A stretch of 64,000 nucleotides of DNA from an uncultured Caryophanales bacterium (GTDB lineage Bacteria; Bacillota_I; Bacilli_A; RFN20; CAG-826), in contig CAMORU010000003.1 in NCBI GenBank assembly GCA_946624155.1, positions 1 through 64,000 of the forward strand, in the 5' to 3' direction. Positions 8,126 to 14,866 of the stretch are shown here, piece after piece. How positions within the stretch are numbered: the stretch's first letter is position 1; each line of letters opens with the position of its first letter. The translations under genes were made by a program, and so were the position numbers. The notes under the pieces are model-generated. The model was not told the origin of the DNA. It searched no databases and saw only the letters and a program-made list of their open reading frames with translations.

Positions 8126-10735
8126 ATGAATAAATTGACAGGTCAACAAATTAGAGAAACATGGTTAAAGTTTTTTGAATCAAAAGGACATCATATTGAA
8201 AAAGGCGCAAACCTTATTCCTTATAATGATCCATCTCTTTTATGGATTAATTCTGGTGTTGCAGCTCTTAAAAAATACATGGATGGTAGTGAAGTGCCAC
8301 CAAATAGAAGAATTACAAATGTTCAAAAATCAATTCGTACAAACGATATTGAAAATGTAGGTTTCACTGCAAGACATCAAACTCTGTTTGAAATGTTAGG
8401 AAATTTCTCTATTGGAGATTATTTTAAGAAAGAAGTTATTGCTTGGGCATACGAAATTCTTACAGACGAAAAATATTTTGGAATGCCAAAAGATAAACTT
8501 TATTTCACTTATAATCCAAGTGATGAAGAAACTCATAAACTTTGGTTAGCACAAGGCGTAAGTGAATCTCATCTTATTCCTTTGGAAGGAAACTATTGGG
8601 AAATTGGCGAAGGTCCAGCAGGCCCAAATACAGAAGTTTTCTTTGATAGAGGCGAAAAATATGATTCTGAAAAACTCGGAGAAAAACTTTTAAGAGAAGA
8701 AATCGAAAATGATCGTTATATTGAAATTTGGGGAATTGTTTTCTCTCAATATAACGCTGTTCCAGGCACTCCACGTAGTGAATATAAAGAATTACCTTCT
8801 AAAAATATTGATACAGGTGCAGGATTAGAAAGAATTGCCTCTGTACTTCAAGGCACAGACACAAATTTTGAAACAGACCTTTTTGAACCAATTATTAAAG
8901 CTGTTGAAAAGATTGCAAGCGTTCCTTATAAGGCTCCAAATTTAATTCCATATAGAGTTATTGCCGACCACATTCGTGCGGTTACATTCGCAATTGGTGA
9001 TGGTGAAATGTTCTCAAATGAAGGACGTGGCTACGTTTTACGTAGACTTGTTCGTAGAGCAATGAGATTTGCAAAGAAAATCGGAATTGAAAAACCTTTC
9101 ATGTACACTCTTGTTCCAGTAGTCATTGAAAAATATAAAGGTTTCTACCCAGAATACGTTTCAAAAGAAGCTCATATTGTGAAAATGCTTAAGGCTGAAG
9201 AAGAGAAATTTATTCTTACTTTATCAAGTGGCGAAGCTTTGCTTCGTGAAATGATTGAAGGTAAGAAAAAGCTTTCTGGAAAAGATGCATTTAAACTTTA
9301 CGATACATTTGGTTTCCCACTAGATTTAACAAAAGATATTTGTAAAGAAAACGGCATTGAAGTTGATGAAAAAGGCTTTGATGAAGAGATGAAAAAACAA
9401 AAAGAACGTGCAAGAAATGCTCGTAGCGATGAGCAAAGTATGCATAAACAATCTAAAGATTTACTAGAATTTAAGGAACCTTCAACTTTCTATTATGATG
9501 AAAAACCACTAGATGCAAAAGTCATCGGAGTTTTCAAAGATGGTGTTAAGGTTAATTCTATTGAAGATGAAGGCGAAATTATCTTAGATCAAACCAATTT
9601 CTATGCTGAGTCCGGTGGCGAAATTGCAGACACTGGCAAAATGCACGGAGAAGGCATTGAACTAGAGGTTTTAAGTGTTCAAAAAGCTCCTAATAAACAA
9701 AATCTTCACTTTGTGAAAGTTTTAAAAGGTTCACTTAAAACTGGAGATAAATTACATCTTGAATTAGACACTGAAAAACGTGAATTAATTAAAAGAAACC
9801 ACTCTGCTACACATTTACTTCAAGCAGCTCTTGATAAAGTTTTAGGTGGAGATCACATTAAGCAAATGGGTTCATATGTTTCAGATGAATATATGAGATT
9901 TGACTTTACTCATTATGAAAAGATTTCTCCAGAACAACTTAAAGCTATTGAACAAGAAGTTAATAACATGATTGCTAAAGCAATTCCTTCAGATATTCGT
10001 ATTATGAAGAAAGAAGAGGCATCCAAATTAGGAGCAAAGGCGTTCTTCTCGGAAAAATATGGTGACGAAGTTAGAGTTGTTAAATTTGGTGATGAATCAA
10101 TGGAATTCTGCGGTGGATGTCACGTTAAAAACACATCTGACATTGGTGTCTTTGTGATTGAATCTGAATCTTCAATTGCCGCTGGTGTTCGTCGTATTCA
10201 AGGAAGAACCTCCGTTGGAGGTTATAAACTTCTTAAAGAAAGAGAAGATGCTTTAATGGCAGTTTGTAAATCTATTGGTTGCAATTCTCCAAAAGAAGCA
10301 CTTGCAAAAACGAAAGATTTACTCGCTAAATTAAGCGAAATGAGCAAAACACTTGAGTCTATGAAAGACAAACTTTCTCATCAAAATGCTAATGAAGTAT
10401 TGAGCGAGTTTGAAGAATTCAAAGGTTATAAGTTGCTATGCAAACACTTCGAAAATCAATCAATTGGAAATATAAATTCAATTGGCGATGAATTAAAAAC
10501 TAAATTCTCTGATTATATTTTATGTTTAGTTGGTGGAACAGAAGGTGAACTTCCAATCGCTATTTTCGTTGGTGGAAAAGCTCTTGAAAATAATAAAGCT
10601 GGGGACCTAGTTAGAGAAGTCGCAAAAGTTTTAGGAGGAGGCGGCGGAGGTCGTCCAAATATGGCTAATGGTAAAGGTCGTATACTCGCAAAACTTCCAG
10701 AGGCTTTTGAGGTATTAAAAGGTCTAATTAAATGA
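8126..10735 (+). CDS. alaS: Alanyl-tRNA synthetase
   Basis: At 869 residues this is the normal length for bacterial AlaRS, which charges tRNA-Ala in the cytoplasm. The N-terminal class II catalytic core begins LTGQQIRETWLKFFESKGH. The editing domain carries the zinc-binding pair in NHSATHLLQ (about residues 557-563) and CGGCH (about 661). The C-terminal DHHA1 region contains the glycine-rich GGGGGGRPNMA. A strong AGGAGG ribosome binding site at 8112-8117 precedes ATG 8126. It is controlled by the T-box upstream. Its stop overlaps the ruvX start by 4 bp (ATGA), as in many Bacillota alaS-ruvX operons. Confidence 0.98.
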   Translation: MNKLTGQQIRETWLKFFESKGHHIEKGANLIPYNDPSLLWINSGVAALKKYMDGSEVPPNRRITNVQKSIRTNDIENVGFTARHQTLFEMLGNFSIGDYFKKEVIAWAYEILTDEKYFGMPKDKLYFTYNPSDEETHKLWLAQGVSESHLIPLEGNYWEIGEGPAGPNTEVFFDRGEKYDSEKLGEKLLREEIENDRYIEIWGIVFSQYNAVPGTPRSEYKELPSKNIDTGAGLERIASVLQGTDTNFETDLFEPIIKAVEKIASVPYKAPNLIPYRVIADHIRAVTFAIGDGEMFSNEGRGYVLRRLVRRAMRFAKKIGIEKPFMYTLVPVVIEKYKGFYPEYVSKEAHIVKMLKAEEEKFILTLSSGEALLREMIEGKKKLSGKDAFKLYDTFGFPLDLTKDICKENGIEVDEKGFDEEMKKQKERARNARSDEQSMHKQSKDLLEFKEPSTFYYDEKPLDAKVIGVFKDGVKVNSIEDEGEIILDQTNFYAESGGEIADTGKMHGEGIELEVLSVQKAPNKQNLHFVKVLKGSLKTGDKLHLELDTEKRELIKRNHSATHLLQAALDKVLGGDHIKQMGSYVSDEYMRFDFTHYEKISPEQLKAIEQEVNNMIAKAIPSDIRIMKKEEASKLGAKAFFSEKYGDEVRVVKFGDESMEFCGGCHVKNTSDIGVFVIESESSIAAGVRRIQGRTSVGGYKLLKEREDALMAVCKSIGCNSPKEALAKTKDLLAKLSEMSKTLESMKDKLSHQNANEVLSEFEEFKGYKLLCKHFENQSIGNINSIGDELKTKFSDYILCLVGGTEGELPIAIFVGGKALENNKAGDLVREVAKVLGGGGGGRPNMANGKGRILAKLPEAFEVLKGLIK

Positions 10736-11160
10736 GCAAAATTTTAGGCTTAGATTTAGGGACAACAACCCTTGGAATTGCTAAAACCGATTCCATAGGA
10801 ATCGCTGCACACGGGGTTGAAACTTTTAGATTTGAAGTTGGCAACTTTAAAAAAGCGCGTGAACATGTCATTGAAATTTGCCAAAAAGAAGGCATTAAAA
10901 ATATTGCATTAGGCATGCCTTTATATGCTTCAGGAGACGAATCTCCACATGCTAAAAGTTGCATTCGTTTTAAAGAAGATTTGCTTAAATTAGATCCGAC
11001 TTTACATATTGAATTAATTGATGAAAGTTATTCAACAATTGAAGCTGATGAAAAATTAAAAGTAACTGGTTTAAGTTACGAGAAAAGAAAAGAAATTATT
11101 GATGAAATGGCGGCAGTTGTCATTTTAGAAAGATATTTAGAAAAATTTGGAGGTAAATAG
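10732..11160 (+). CDS. ruvX: Putative pre-16S rRNA nuclease / Holliday junction resolvase RuvX (YqgF)
   Basis: The 142-residue protein has the RNase H-like fold of YqgF: the first catalytic Asp is in LGLDLGTTTLGIA, and the later acidic residues are in LIDESYSTIEA and IIDEMAA. The family processes the 5' end of 16S rRNA and was earlier proposed as a Holliday junction resolvase. It overlaps the alaS stop by 4 bp, so translation is coupled. The next gene starts directly after its stop. Confidence 0.93.
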   Translation: MSKILGLDLGTTTLGIAKTDSIGIAAHGVETFRFEVGNFKKAREHVIEICQKEGIKNIALGMPLYASGDESPHAKSCIRFKEDLLKLDPTLHIELIDESYSTIEADEKLKVTGLSYEKRKEIIDEMAAVVILERYLEKFGGK

Positions 11161-11427
11161 ATGATTTTAGATGATGAAATGATTATCACTAATGAATCTG
11201 GTGAAGAAAAAGTAATGAAAATTCTTTTTACTTACGAATCAGAACAAAGACATAAAGAATATGTTTTTCTCTATGAGAAAGATAACGAAGAAAACGTCTT
11301 AGTATTCGCTGTAAACGAGAAAGATGAATCTTTAGAAGAAATTGAAGATGATAAAGAATATGCTGAAGCTGAAGAAGTCTTTAATGCATATATGAATGAT
11401 GAAAAGATTCAGGAGATTAAAAATTAG
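11161..11427 (+). CDS. DUF1292 family protein (YrzB-like)
   Basis: A small acidic protein of 88 residues with the DUF1292 pattern (IITNESGEEKVMKILFTYES then Y-x-FLYEKD). It abuts ruvX with no gap. The alaS-ruvX-DUF1292 order is conserved in Bacilli. The molecular function is unknown for the family; no signal peptide or membrane segment is visible. Confidence 0.85.
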   Translation: MILDDEMIITNESGEEKVMKILFTYESEQRHKEYVFLYEKDNEENVLVFAVNEKDESLEEIEDDKEYAEAEEVFNAYMNDEKIQEIKN

Positions 11428-11485
11428 ATTTACATTCAAAAAGAGTATTGTTAAACTCTTTAATGCTATTTAAAGGAGAAAATCC

Positions 11486-11956
11486 ATGGTTACAAAAGTT
11501 GAATTAACAAAAGAAGGCGCTGAAAAGTTAGAAAAAGAACTTCGCCATTTAATTGATATTGATCGTCCTGAAGTTATAGAGTCACTTCAAGCTGCTCGTG
11601 CTCAAGGCGACTTAAGCGAAAACGCAGATTATGATGCTGCAAGAACAAAACAAGCTGAAATTGAAGGCAGAATCAAAGAAATCGAGAATATTCTCGCTAA
11701 TGTCAAAATTATTTCTGAAAAATCAAAAGCAAAAGGTGTTGTTTTAGGTTCTACAGTTACAATTAAAGATTTAAGCGACAATTCAGTCGAAACTTATACA
11801 ATTGTTGGAACAGTTGAAGCAAACCCATTAAAAGGTCTTATTTCAAACGTTTCACCTTTAGGTAGAGCAGTTATCGACAAAAATGTTGGCGACATTGTCT
11901 CTGTTCATGCTAACAAAGAATATAAAGTTGAGATTTTAAAAATCGAAGCTAAATAA
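11486..11956 (+). CDS. greA: Transcription elongation factor GreA
   Basis: At 156 residues this is the standard GreA length. The N-terminal coiled coil contains LTKEGAEKLEKELRHL and ARAQGDLSENADYDAA, the tip with acidic residues that enters the RNA polymerase secondary channel. The C-terminal FKBP-like domain follows (SPLGRAVIDKNVGDIV). GreA rescues backtracked polymerase by stimulating transcript cleavage. It has its own AAAGGAG site and a strong terminator behind it, and probably ends the alaS transcript. Confidence 0.97.
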   Translation: MVTKVELTKEGAEKLEKELRHLIDIDRPEVIESLQAARAQGDLSENADYDAARTKQAEIEGRIKEIENILANVKIISEKSKAKGVVLGSTVTIKDLSDNSVETYTIVGTVEANPLKGLISNVSPLGRAVIDKNVGDIVSVHANKEYKVEILKIEAK

Positions 11957-11980
11957 TTAAAAATCATTTATTCAAAAATC

Positions 11981-12007
11981 GAGACTCATGACCGAGTCTC
12001 TTTTTTT
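11981..12007 (+). terminator. Terminator after greA
   Basis: GAGACTC (11981-11987) pairs with GAGTCTC (11994-12000) around a 6-nt loop, followed by seven T. Confidence 0.92.
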
Positions 12008-12115
12008 ACTTACAAAAAAAGTTATAAAAATTTATTAATAAAATTTTATAAAAAAAGTAAAAATCCGTAGGTTTTCATTTTGACCCCTGACTGATTTATA
12101 AAGGGAGAAAAATTT

Positions 12116-12292
12116 ATGATGTACAAATTAAGTAAAAAAGAAATGAAAACAATTGTAACAGGAGAAATTGCTTTAGCGACCGTGTTGACTATATGCGCGA
12201 TCGGGCTCATGAGCGTAATTATTTATAAGATGTTTATGGCGAAAGAAGGATCCTCAACTGTTCCGGGTGGTTGGAAGTTTTCCTGGAAATAA
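12116..12292 (+). CDS. 58-residue single-helix peptide, RiPP/bacteriocin-precursor-like, translationally coupled to radC
   Basis: A 58-codon frame begins at ATG 12116 (a second ATG follows) after a clear GGGAG ribosome binding site and ends TAA 12290-12292. The N-terminal part (LSKKEMKTIVTG) resembles leader segments of double-glycine-type peptides, but the last two leader positions are TG, not GG. It is followed by a hydrophobic segment (residues about 18-38, one membrane helix) and a polar tail ending PGGWKFSWK. The last base of the stop is the first base of the radC start, so radC is translationally coupled. I do not recognise a named family, and no processing or export gene is adjacent. 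Reality as a gene is supported by the ribosome binding site, coupling and composition. Confidence 0.6.
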   Translation: MMYKLSKKEMKTIVTGEIALATVLTICAIGLMSVIIYKMFMAKEGSSTVPGGWKFSWK

Positions 12293-12972
12293 TGAAAATT
12301 AGTGATATTCCTATTAATTTACGCCCACGCGAAAAAGCACTACAATACGGAATTGAAGAACTTTCAGATCAGGAACTACTTACTTTATTAATTGGAAGTG
12401 GCGGAAAGGGGAATTCCGCAATTGATATAGCAATTGAACTCCTTTCTAGCCACGCTAATTCTTTAGAGCTATTATCACGAAGTAATTATCAAGCTTTATC
12501 AAGATATCTTGGACTTAAAAAATCGATTGCATTACGACTTTTAGCAACGTTTGAGTTTCATAAAAGATTAATTTCAAATAAATATCAAAACCTTGATAAA
12601 ATTGAATCAAATAATGATGTCTATTTAAGGTTCAAATATTTAGAAAATTTTGACCAAGAAAATCTAGTTGTTTTGATGTTAGATTTAAAGCATAGAATTA
12701 TTAAAGAAAAAACACTTTATAAAGGCACTTCTGATTCGTTTAATATTGATATTAGAGAAGTAATTCAAGAGTTAATTTTAGCTAAAGCTAAATATTTCTA
12801 TCTAATCCATAATCATCCTGATGAAGAATCTAATCCTAGTGATGAAGATATTATCGCGACAAAAGTCATAGAAAAATCCGCGAAAAATTTAGGGATAAAT
12901 CTGATTGATCATTTAATTATTTTTAAAGGTGGATTTTCATGCATAAAAAAAGAAAAAGTAAACAAAATTTAA
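12292..12972 (+). CDS. radC: RadC family JAB-domain protein
   Basis: A 226-residue protein. I chose ATG 12292, where the family-typical MKISDIPINLRPREKAL begins, over an in-frame ATG 21 bp upstream that lies inside the small peptide gene. The N-terminal helix-hairpin-helix region is followed by a JAB/MPN-type metal site, HNHPDEESNPSDED, at about residues 172-185. Despite the name, its function in DNA repair is not established. In Bacillus radC lies a few genes upstream of rplU, as here, so it is probably vertically inherited. Its end overlaps the next gene by 34 bp. Confidence 0.92.
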   Translation: MKISDIPINLRPREKALQYGIEELSDQELLTLLIGSGGKGNSAIDIAIELLSSHANSLELLSRSNYQALSRYLGLKKSIALRLLATFEFHKRLISNKYQNLDKIESNNDVYLRFKYLENFDQENLVVLMLDLKHRIIKEKTLYKGTSDSFNIDIREVIQELILAKAKYFYLIHNHPDEESNPSDEDIIATKVIEKSAKNLGINLIDHLIIFKGGFSCIKKEKVNKI

Positions 12973-13328
12973 ACTATGACATAAATATTGTTGAAGCTCT
13001 TAAAAAACTTCCTATACCTTTGATAACGTTTGATGGTCATGAAGTCTATTTTGATCAAGATAAAAGAAACGAAACAATTTATGAACATATTGCGAATAAA
13101 TATCATCATCTACATGTTGTTGATATAAACGAAATACCAAAAATTCTTAAAAATCGGGAAAGTTTGTTTCTAGATCAAAATGGTCGGAAATATAGATCGT
13201 ATGTAGGATTAAGAGGCAAGAAAAGTGAAAAGCCACATTATTTACGAATTATAACTATGATTAAGAAGAATAATAAAGAGACGATTGTTACTATTTATCC
13301 TGAGAAAAAAGCATTGTTATTTAAATAA
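12939..13328 (+). CDS. Small basic protein of unknown function, possible BECR-fold nuclease-like domain
   Basis: The frame gives 129 residues from ATG 12939, with an AGGTGG site 6 nt upstream, and overlaps the radC end by 34 bp in another frame. The N-terminus is strongly basic (HKKRKSKQ). The C-terminal half alternates HLHVVDINEIPKILKN, a tyrosine pair, YLRIITMIKK and ETIVTIYPEKK. This loosely resembles phage/colicin RelE-type (PBECR) nuclease domains, in which a short helix is followed by a twisted sheet ending in IVTIY. That is a pattern impression and is not established. No antitoxin-like partner is visible. It lies directly before the tandem RNAs. Confidence 0.6.
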   Translation: MHKKRKSKQNLNYDINIVEALKKLPIPLITFDGHEVYFDQDKRNETIYEHIANKYHHLHVVDINEIPKILKNRESLFLDQNGRKYRSYVGLRGKKSEKPHYLRIITMIKKNNKETIVTIYPEKKALLFK

Positions 13329-13342
13329 TTATAGATTATTAT
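13314..13342 (+). promoter_or_regulatory. Sigma-A promoter of structured RNA copy 1
   Basis: TTGTTA (13314-13319) and TATTAT (13337-13342) are separated by 17 bp. It overlaps the 3' end of the preceding coding sequence. The expected start is the G at about 13349, the first base of GCCAAAGG. Confidence 0.7.
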
Positions 13343-13348
13343 AAATAT

Positions 13349-13516
13349 GCCAAAGGTGGAAAATTCAGCAAATCGACCACGACGCATTCTAGCCATAGGA
13401 TGGACTGACGGTGATGCGGGGGTGGAGCAGAACAGATGACCTCTGACGAATTAGTAGCTCCCTTAATTAGGCTGGCCCGCTTGGCATATTGGCATCTCTG
13501 CAGGGATGCTTTTTTT
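13349..13516 (+). ncRNA. Structured RNA, copy 1 of a tandem pair (unnamed; raiA-type RNA should be tested)
   Basis: An RNA of about 168 nt with its own promoter and terminator. Closing stem: GCCAA at the 5' end with TTGGC at 13481-13485. Inner stems: CGCA(T) at 13383 with (A)TGCG at 13414, CCAC (13377-13380) with GTGG, GGAGC (13424-13428) with GCTCC (13457-13461), and CAGA/TCTG around TGACC. Two GTGG segments (13356-13359 and 13422-13425) can each pair with the single CCAC, allowing alternative folds. The terminator GCATC/GATGC (13492-13509) with a T run ends it. No open frame of note. The family is not identified with confidence; size and host range make the raiA RNA class a first candidate. 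Confidence 0.75.
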
Positions 13517-13530
13517 ATTTAAAATAATTA

Positions 13531-13559
13531 TTGATAATTAATTCTTTATGAATTATTAT
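13531..13559 (+). promoter_or_regulatory. Sigma-A promoter of structured RNA copy 2
   Basis: TTGATA (13531-13536) and TATTAT (13554-13559) are separated by 17 bp. The expected start is the G at about 13566, again the first base of GCCAAAGG, exactly as in copy 1. Confidence 0.75.
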
Positions 13560-13565
13560 AATTAT

Positions 13566-13727
13566 GCCAAAGGTGGAAATTTCAGTAGTCGACCACGACG
13601 CACCCTAGACATAGGTTGGTACGGTGATGCGGGGGTGGAGCTAACAGATGACCTCTGACGTATCAGTCGCTCCCTTAATCATGCTGGCCCGCTTGGCAAT
13701 CGGCATCTCTGCAGGGATGCTTTTCTT
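13566..13727 (+). ncRNA. Structured RNA, copy 2 of a tandem pair
   Basis: It is about 162 nt and aligns with copy 1 over its whole length. Invariant blocks include GCCAAAGGTGGAAA, TCGACCACGACGCA, GGTGATGCGGGGGTGGAGC, AACAGATGACCTCTGACG, GCTCCCTTAAT and GCTGGCCCGCTTGGCA. Differences cluster in loops and linkers (13583-13590, 13605-13622, 13661-13668), while stem positions are kept, as expected for a functional RNA. The terminator stem (13703-13720) is identical to that of copy 1 apart from the T tract. The high GC of the conserved blocks contrasts with the AT-rich flanks. Confidence 0.75.
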
Positions 13728-13742
13728 ATTTTAGAAAACTTC

Positions 13743-13770
13743 TTTACATTATTTATAACTAATATATAAT
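13743..13770 (+). promoter_or_regulatory. Sigma-A promoter of the rplU operon
   Basis: TTTACA (13743-13748) and TATAAT (13765-13770) are separated by 16 bp; predicted start near 13777. Confidence 0.8.
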
Positions 13771-13776
13771 ATTAAA

Positions 13777-13884
13777 CGTTGTCGCCTCACGAGCTACAAC
13801 CGCATAGAAAAGGTGAGTCAAACTTAATGGCTAAGCCATTAGACCTTAATAGCGAGTCCTTAGTGAGAAAGTAGAGGTATTTAA
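13777..13884 (+). promoter_or_regulatory. L21 ribosomal protein leader
   Basis: A 5' leader of about 108 nt before rplU with several stems: CTCAC with GTGAG (within 13792-13819), and TAATGGC/GCCATTA around TAA (13827-13843). A structured L21 leader upstream of rplU-prp-rpmA is known in Bacillota and is thought to bind a ribosomal protein for feedback control. Identification here rests on position and structure, not on a covariance search. Confidence 0.6.
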
Positions 13885-14193
13885 ATGTACGCTATAATTG
13901 AAACTGGTGGAAAACAAGTCCGCGTTGAAGTTGGACAAAAGATTTTCGTTGAAAAACTCGAAGTTAAGGAAAACGAGAAATACGAATTTGACAAAGTTCT
14001 CTTAGTCGCTGACAAAGAAGTTAAAGTTGGTACACCATACGTTGAAGGTGCAAAAGTTGTCGCCAAAGTCGTCAAAAACGGTCTTGGCAAAAAGATTCGC
14101 ATCTACAAATACAAAGCTAAACACAATTCAGCACGTCGCATGATTGGCCATCGTCAACCATATACTTGCTTAGTTGTCGAATCAATTGCCTAA
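13885..14193 (+). CDS. rplU: 50S ribosomal protein L21
   Basis: 102 residues, the family's normal length, starting [11 protein letters not shown]. The conserved C-terminal motif [16 protein letters not shown] is present. L21 binds 23S rRNA in the large subunit. It leads the rplU-prp-rpmA operon from the promoter at 13743 and has an AGAGGT-type ribosome binding site. Confidence 0.98.
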   Translation: MYAIIETGGKQVRVEVGQKIFVEKLEVKENEKYEFDKVLLVADKEVKVGTPYVEGAKVVAKVVKNGLGKKIRIYKYKAKHNSARRMIGHRQPYTCLVVESIA

Positions 14194-14196
14194 TTT

Positions 14197-14508
14197 ATGA
14201 TTAAAATTGAGGCAACTCGTAAAAACGGAAAAATTATAAATTTAACCGTTAAAGGGCATGCTAATTCAGCCCCAAAAGGAGAAGATCTTGTCTGCTCAGC
14301 AGTCAGTGCAATCCTTGTTGGAGGATGTAACGCTCTAACCAAACCTAATTGCTTTGCAATTAAGTTAGATTCAGGAGATGCATCTATATCTGAATTAAAT
14401 CATGCTAATGAACACGATTATGAAGTTCTTGAAACAATGATGGTTCAGTTTAAAACAATTGAAGAGTCATATAGAAAGTTCCTTCAAATAATCGAGAAAG
14501 GAAATTAG
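14197..14508 (+). CDS. prp: Ribosomal-processing cysteine protease Prp
   Basis: A 103-residue protein of the Prp (YsxB, DUF464) family. The catalytic His is in the [14 protein letters not shown] segment and the catalytic Cys is the C of [10 protein letters not shown], the expected dyad. Prp removes the N-terminal extension of ribosomal protein L27 in Bacillota. It sits between rplU and rpmA with gaps of 2-3 bp, and the adjacent rpmA encodes a matching cleavage sequence. Confidence 0.95.
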   Translation: MIKIEATRKNGKIINLTVKGHANSAPKGEDLVCSAVSAILVGGCNALTKPNCFAIKLDSGDASISELNHANEHDYEVLETMMVQFKTIEESYRKFLQIIEKGN

Positions 14509-14510
14509 TT

Positions 14511-14792
14511 ATGTTATTTAAATTAGATCTACAACTCTTTGCTTCTAAAAAAGGTGTCGGTTCTACCAAAAACGGACGTGATTCAGAATCAAAAAGATTA
14601 GGTGCTAAAGTTTCTGATGGCGAATTCTGCCATGCCGGAAGCATCATCTATCGTCAAAGAGGTACCAAAATTCTTCCAGGTGTCAATACTAAACGTGGTG
14701 GAGATGATACAATCTTCGCTTTAATTGATGGTATTGTTAAATACGAAAGAGTTGGTAAAAACAAAACTCGCGCTTCTGTTTACGCAAAGTAA
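14511..14792 (+). CDS. rpmA: 50S ribosomal protein L27 with cleavable N-terminal extension
   Basis: 93 residues. Mature L27 begins [21 protein letters not shown]; before it is the extension ending DLQLF, matching the Prp cleavage site (LQFF/LQLF just before ASKK). L27's processed N-terminus reaches the peptidyl-transferase centre. The start ATG 14511 immediately follows prp. The operon terminator follows at 14814. Confidence 0.97.
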   Translation: MLFKLDLQLFASKKGVGSTKNGRDSESKRLGAKVSDGEFCHAGSIIYRQRGTKILPGVNTKRGGDDTIFALIDGIVKYERVGKNKTRASVYAK

Positions 14793-14813
14793 GTTGAAAC
14801 CAAAAAATTAATT

Positions 14814-14840
14814 AAGACCACATAATTTTGTGGTCTTTTT
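14814..14840 (+). terminator. Terminator of the L21 operon
   Basis: AAGACCACA pairs with TGTGGTCTT around a short AT loop, with a T run after it. Confidence 0.9.
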
Positions 14841-14854
14841 TAATGCAACGCGTA

Positions 14855-14860
14855 TATAAT
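14855..14860 (+). promoter_or_regulatory. -10 box of obgE, apparently leaderless
   Basis: TATAAT ends 6 nt before ATG 14867, so the predicted transcription start is the A of the start codon. No Shine-Dalgarno and no clear -35 hexamer are seen. Confidence 0.5.
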
Positions 14861-14866
14861 GTAGAT

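Noticed and set aside
8126..10735. Mycoplasma genetic code (TGA as Trp)
   Set aside because: alaS, nusB and others end in TGA at the conserved protein end, and Trp is encoded by TGG throughout, so the standard code applies.
13346..13727. A CRISPR array or insertion-sequence pair for the tandem repeats
   Set aside because: Only two units of about 215 bp spacing, each with promoter and terminator and internal stems; no short spacers, no transposase and no terminal inverted repeats.
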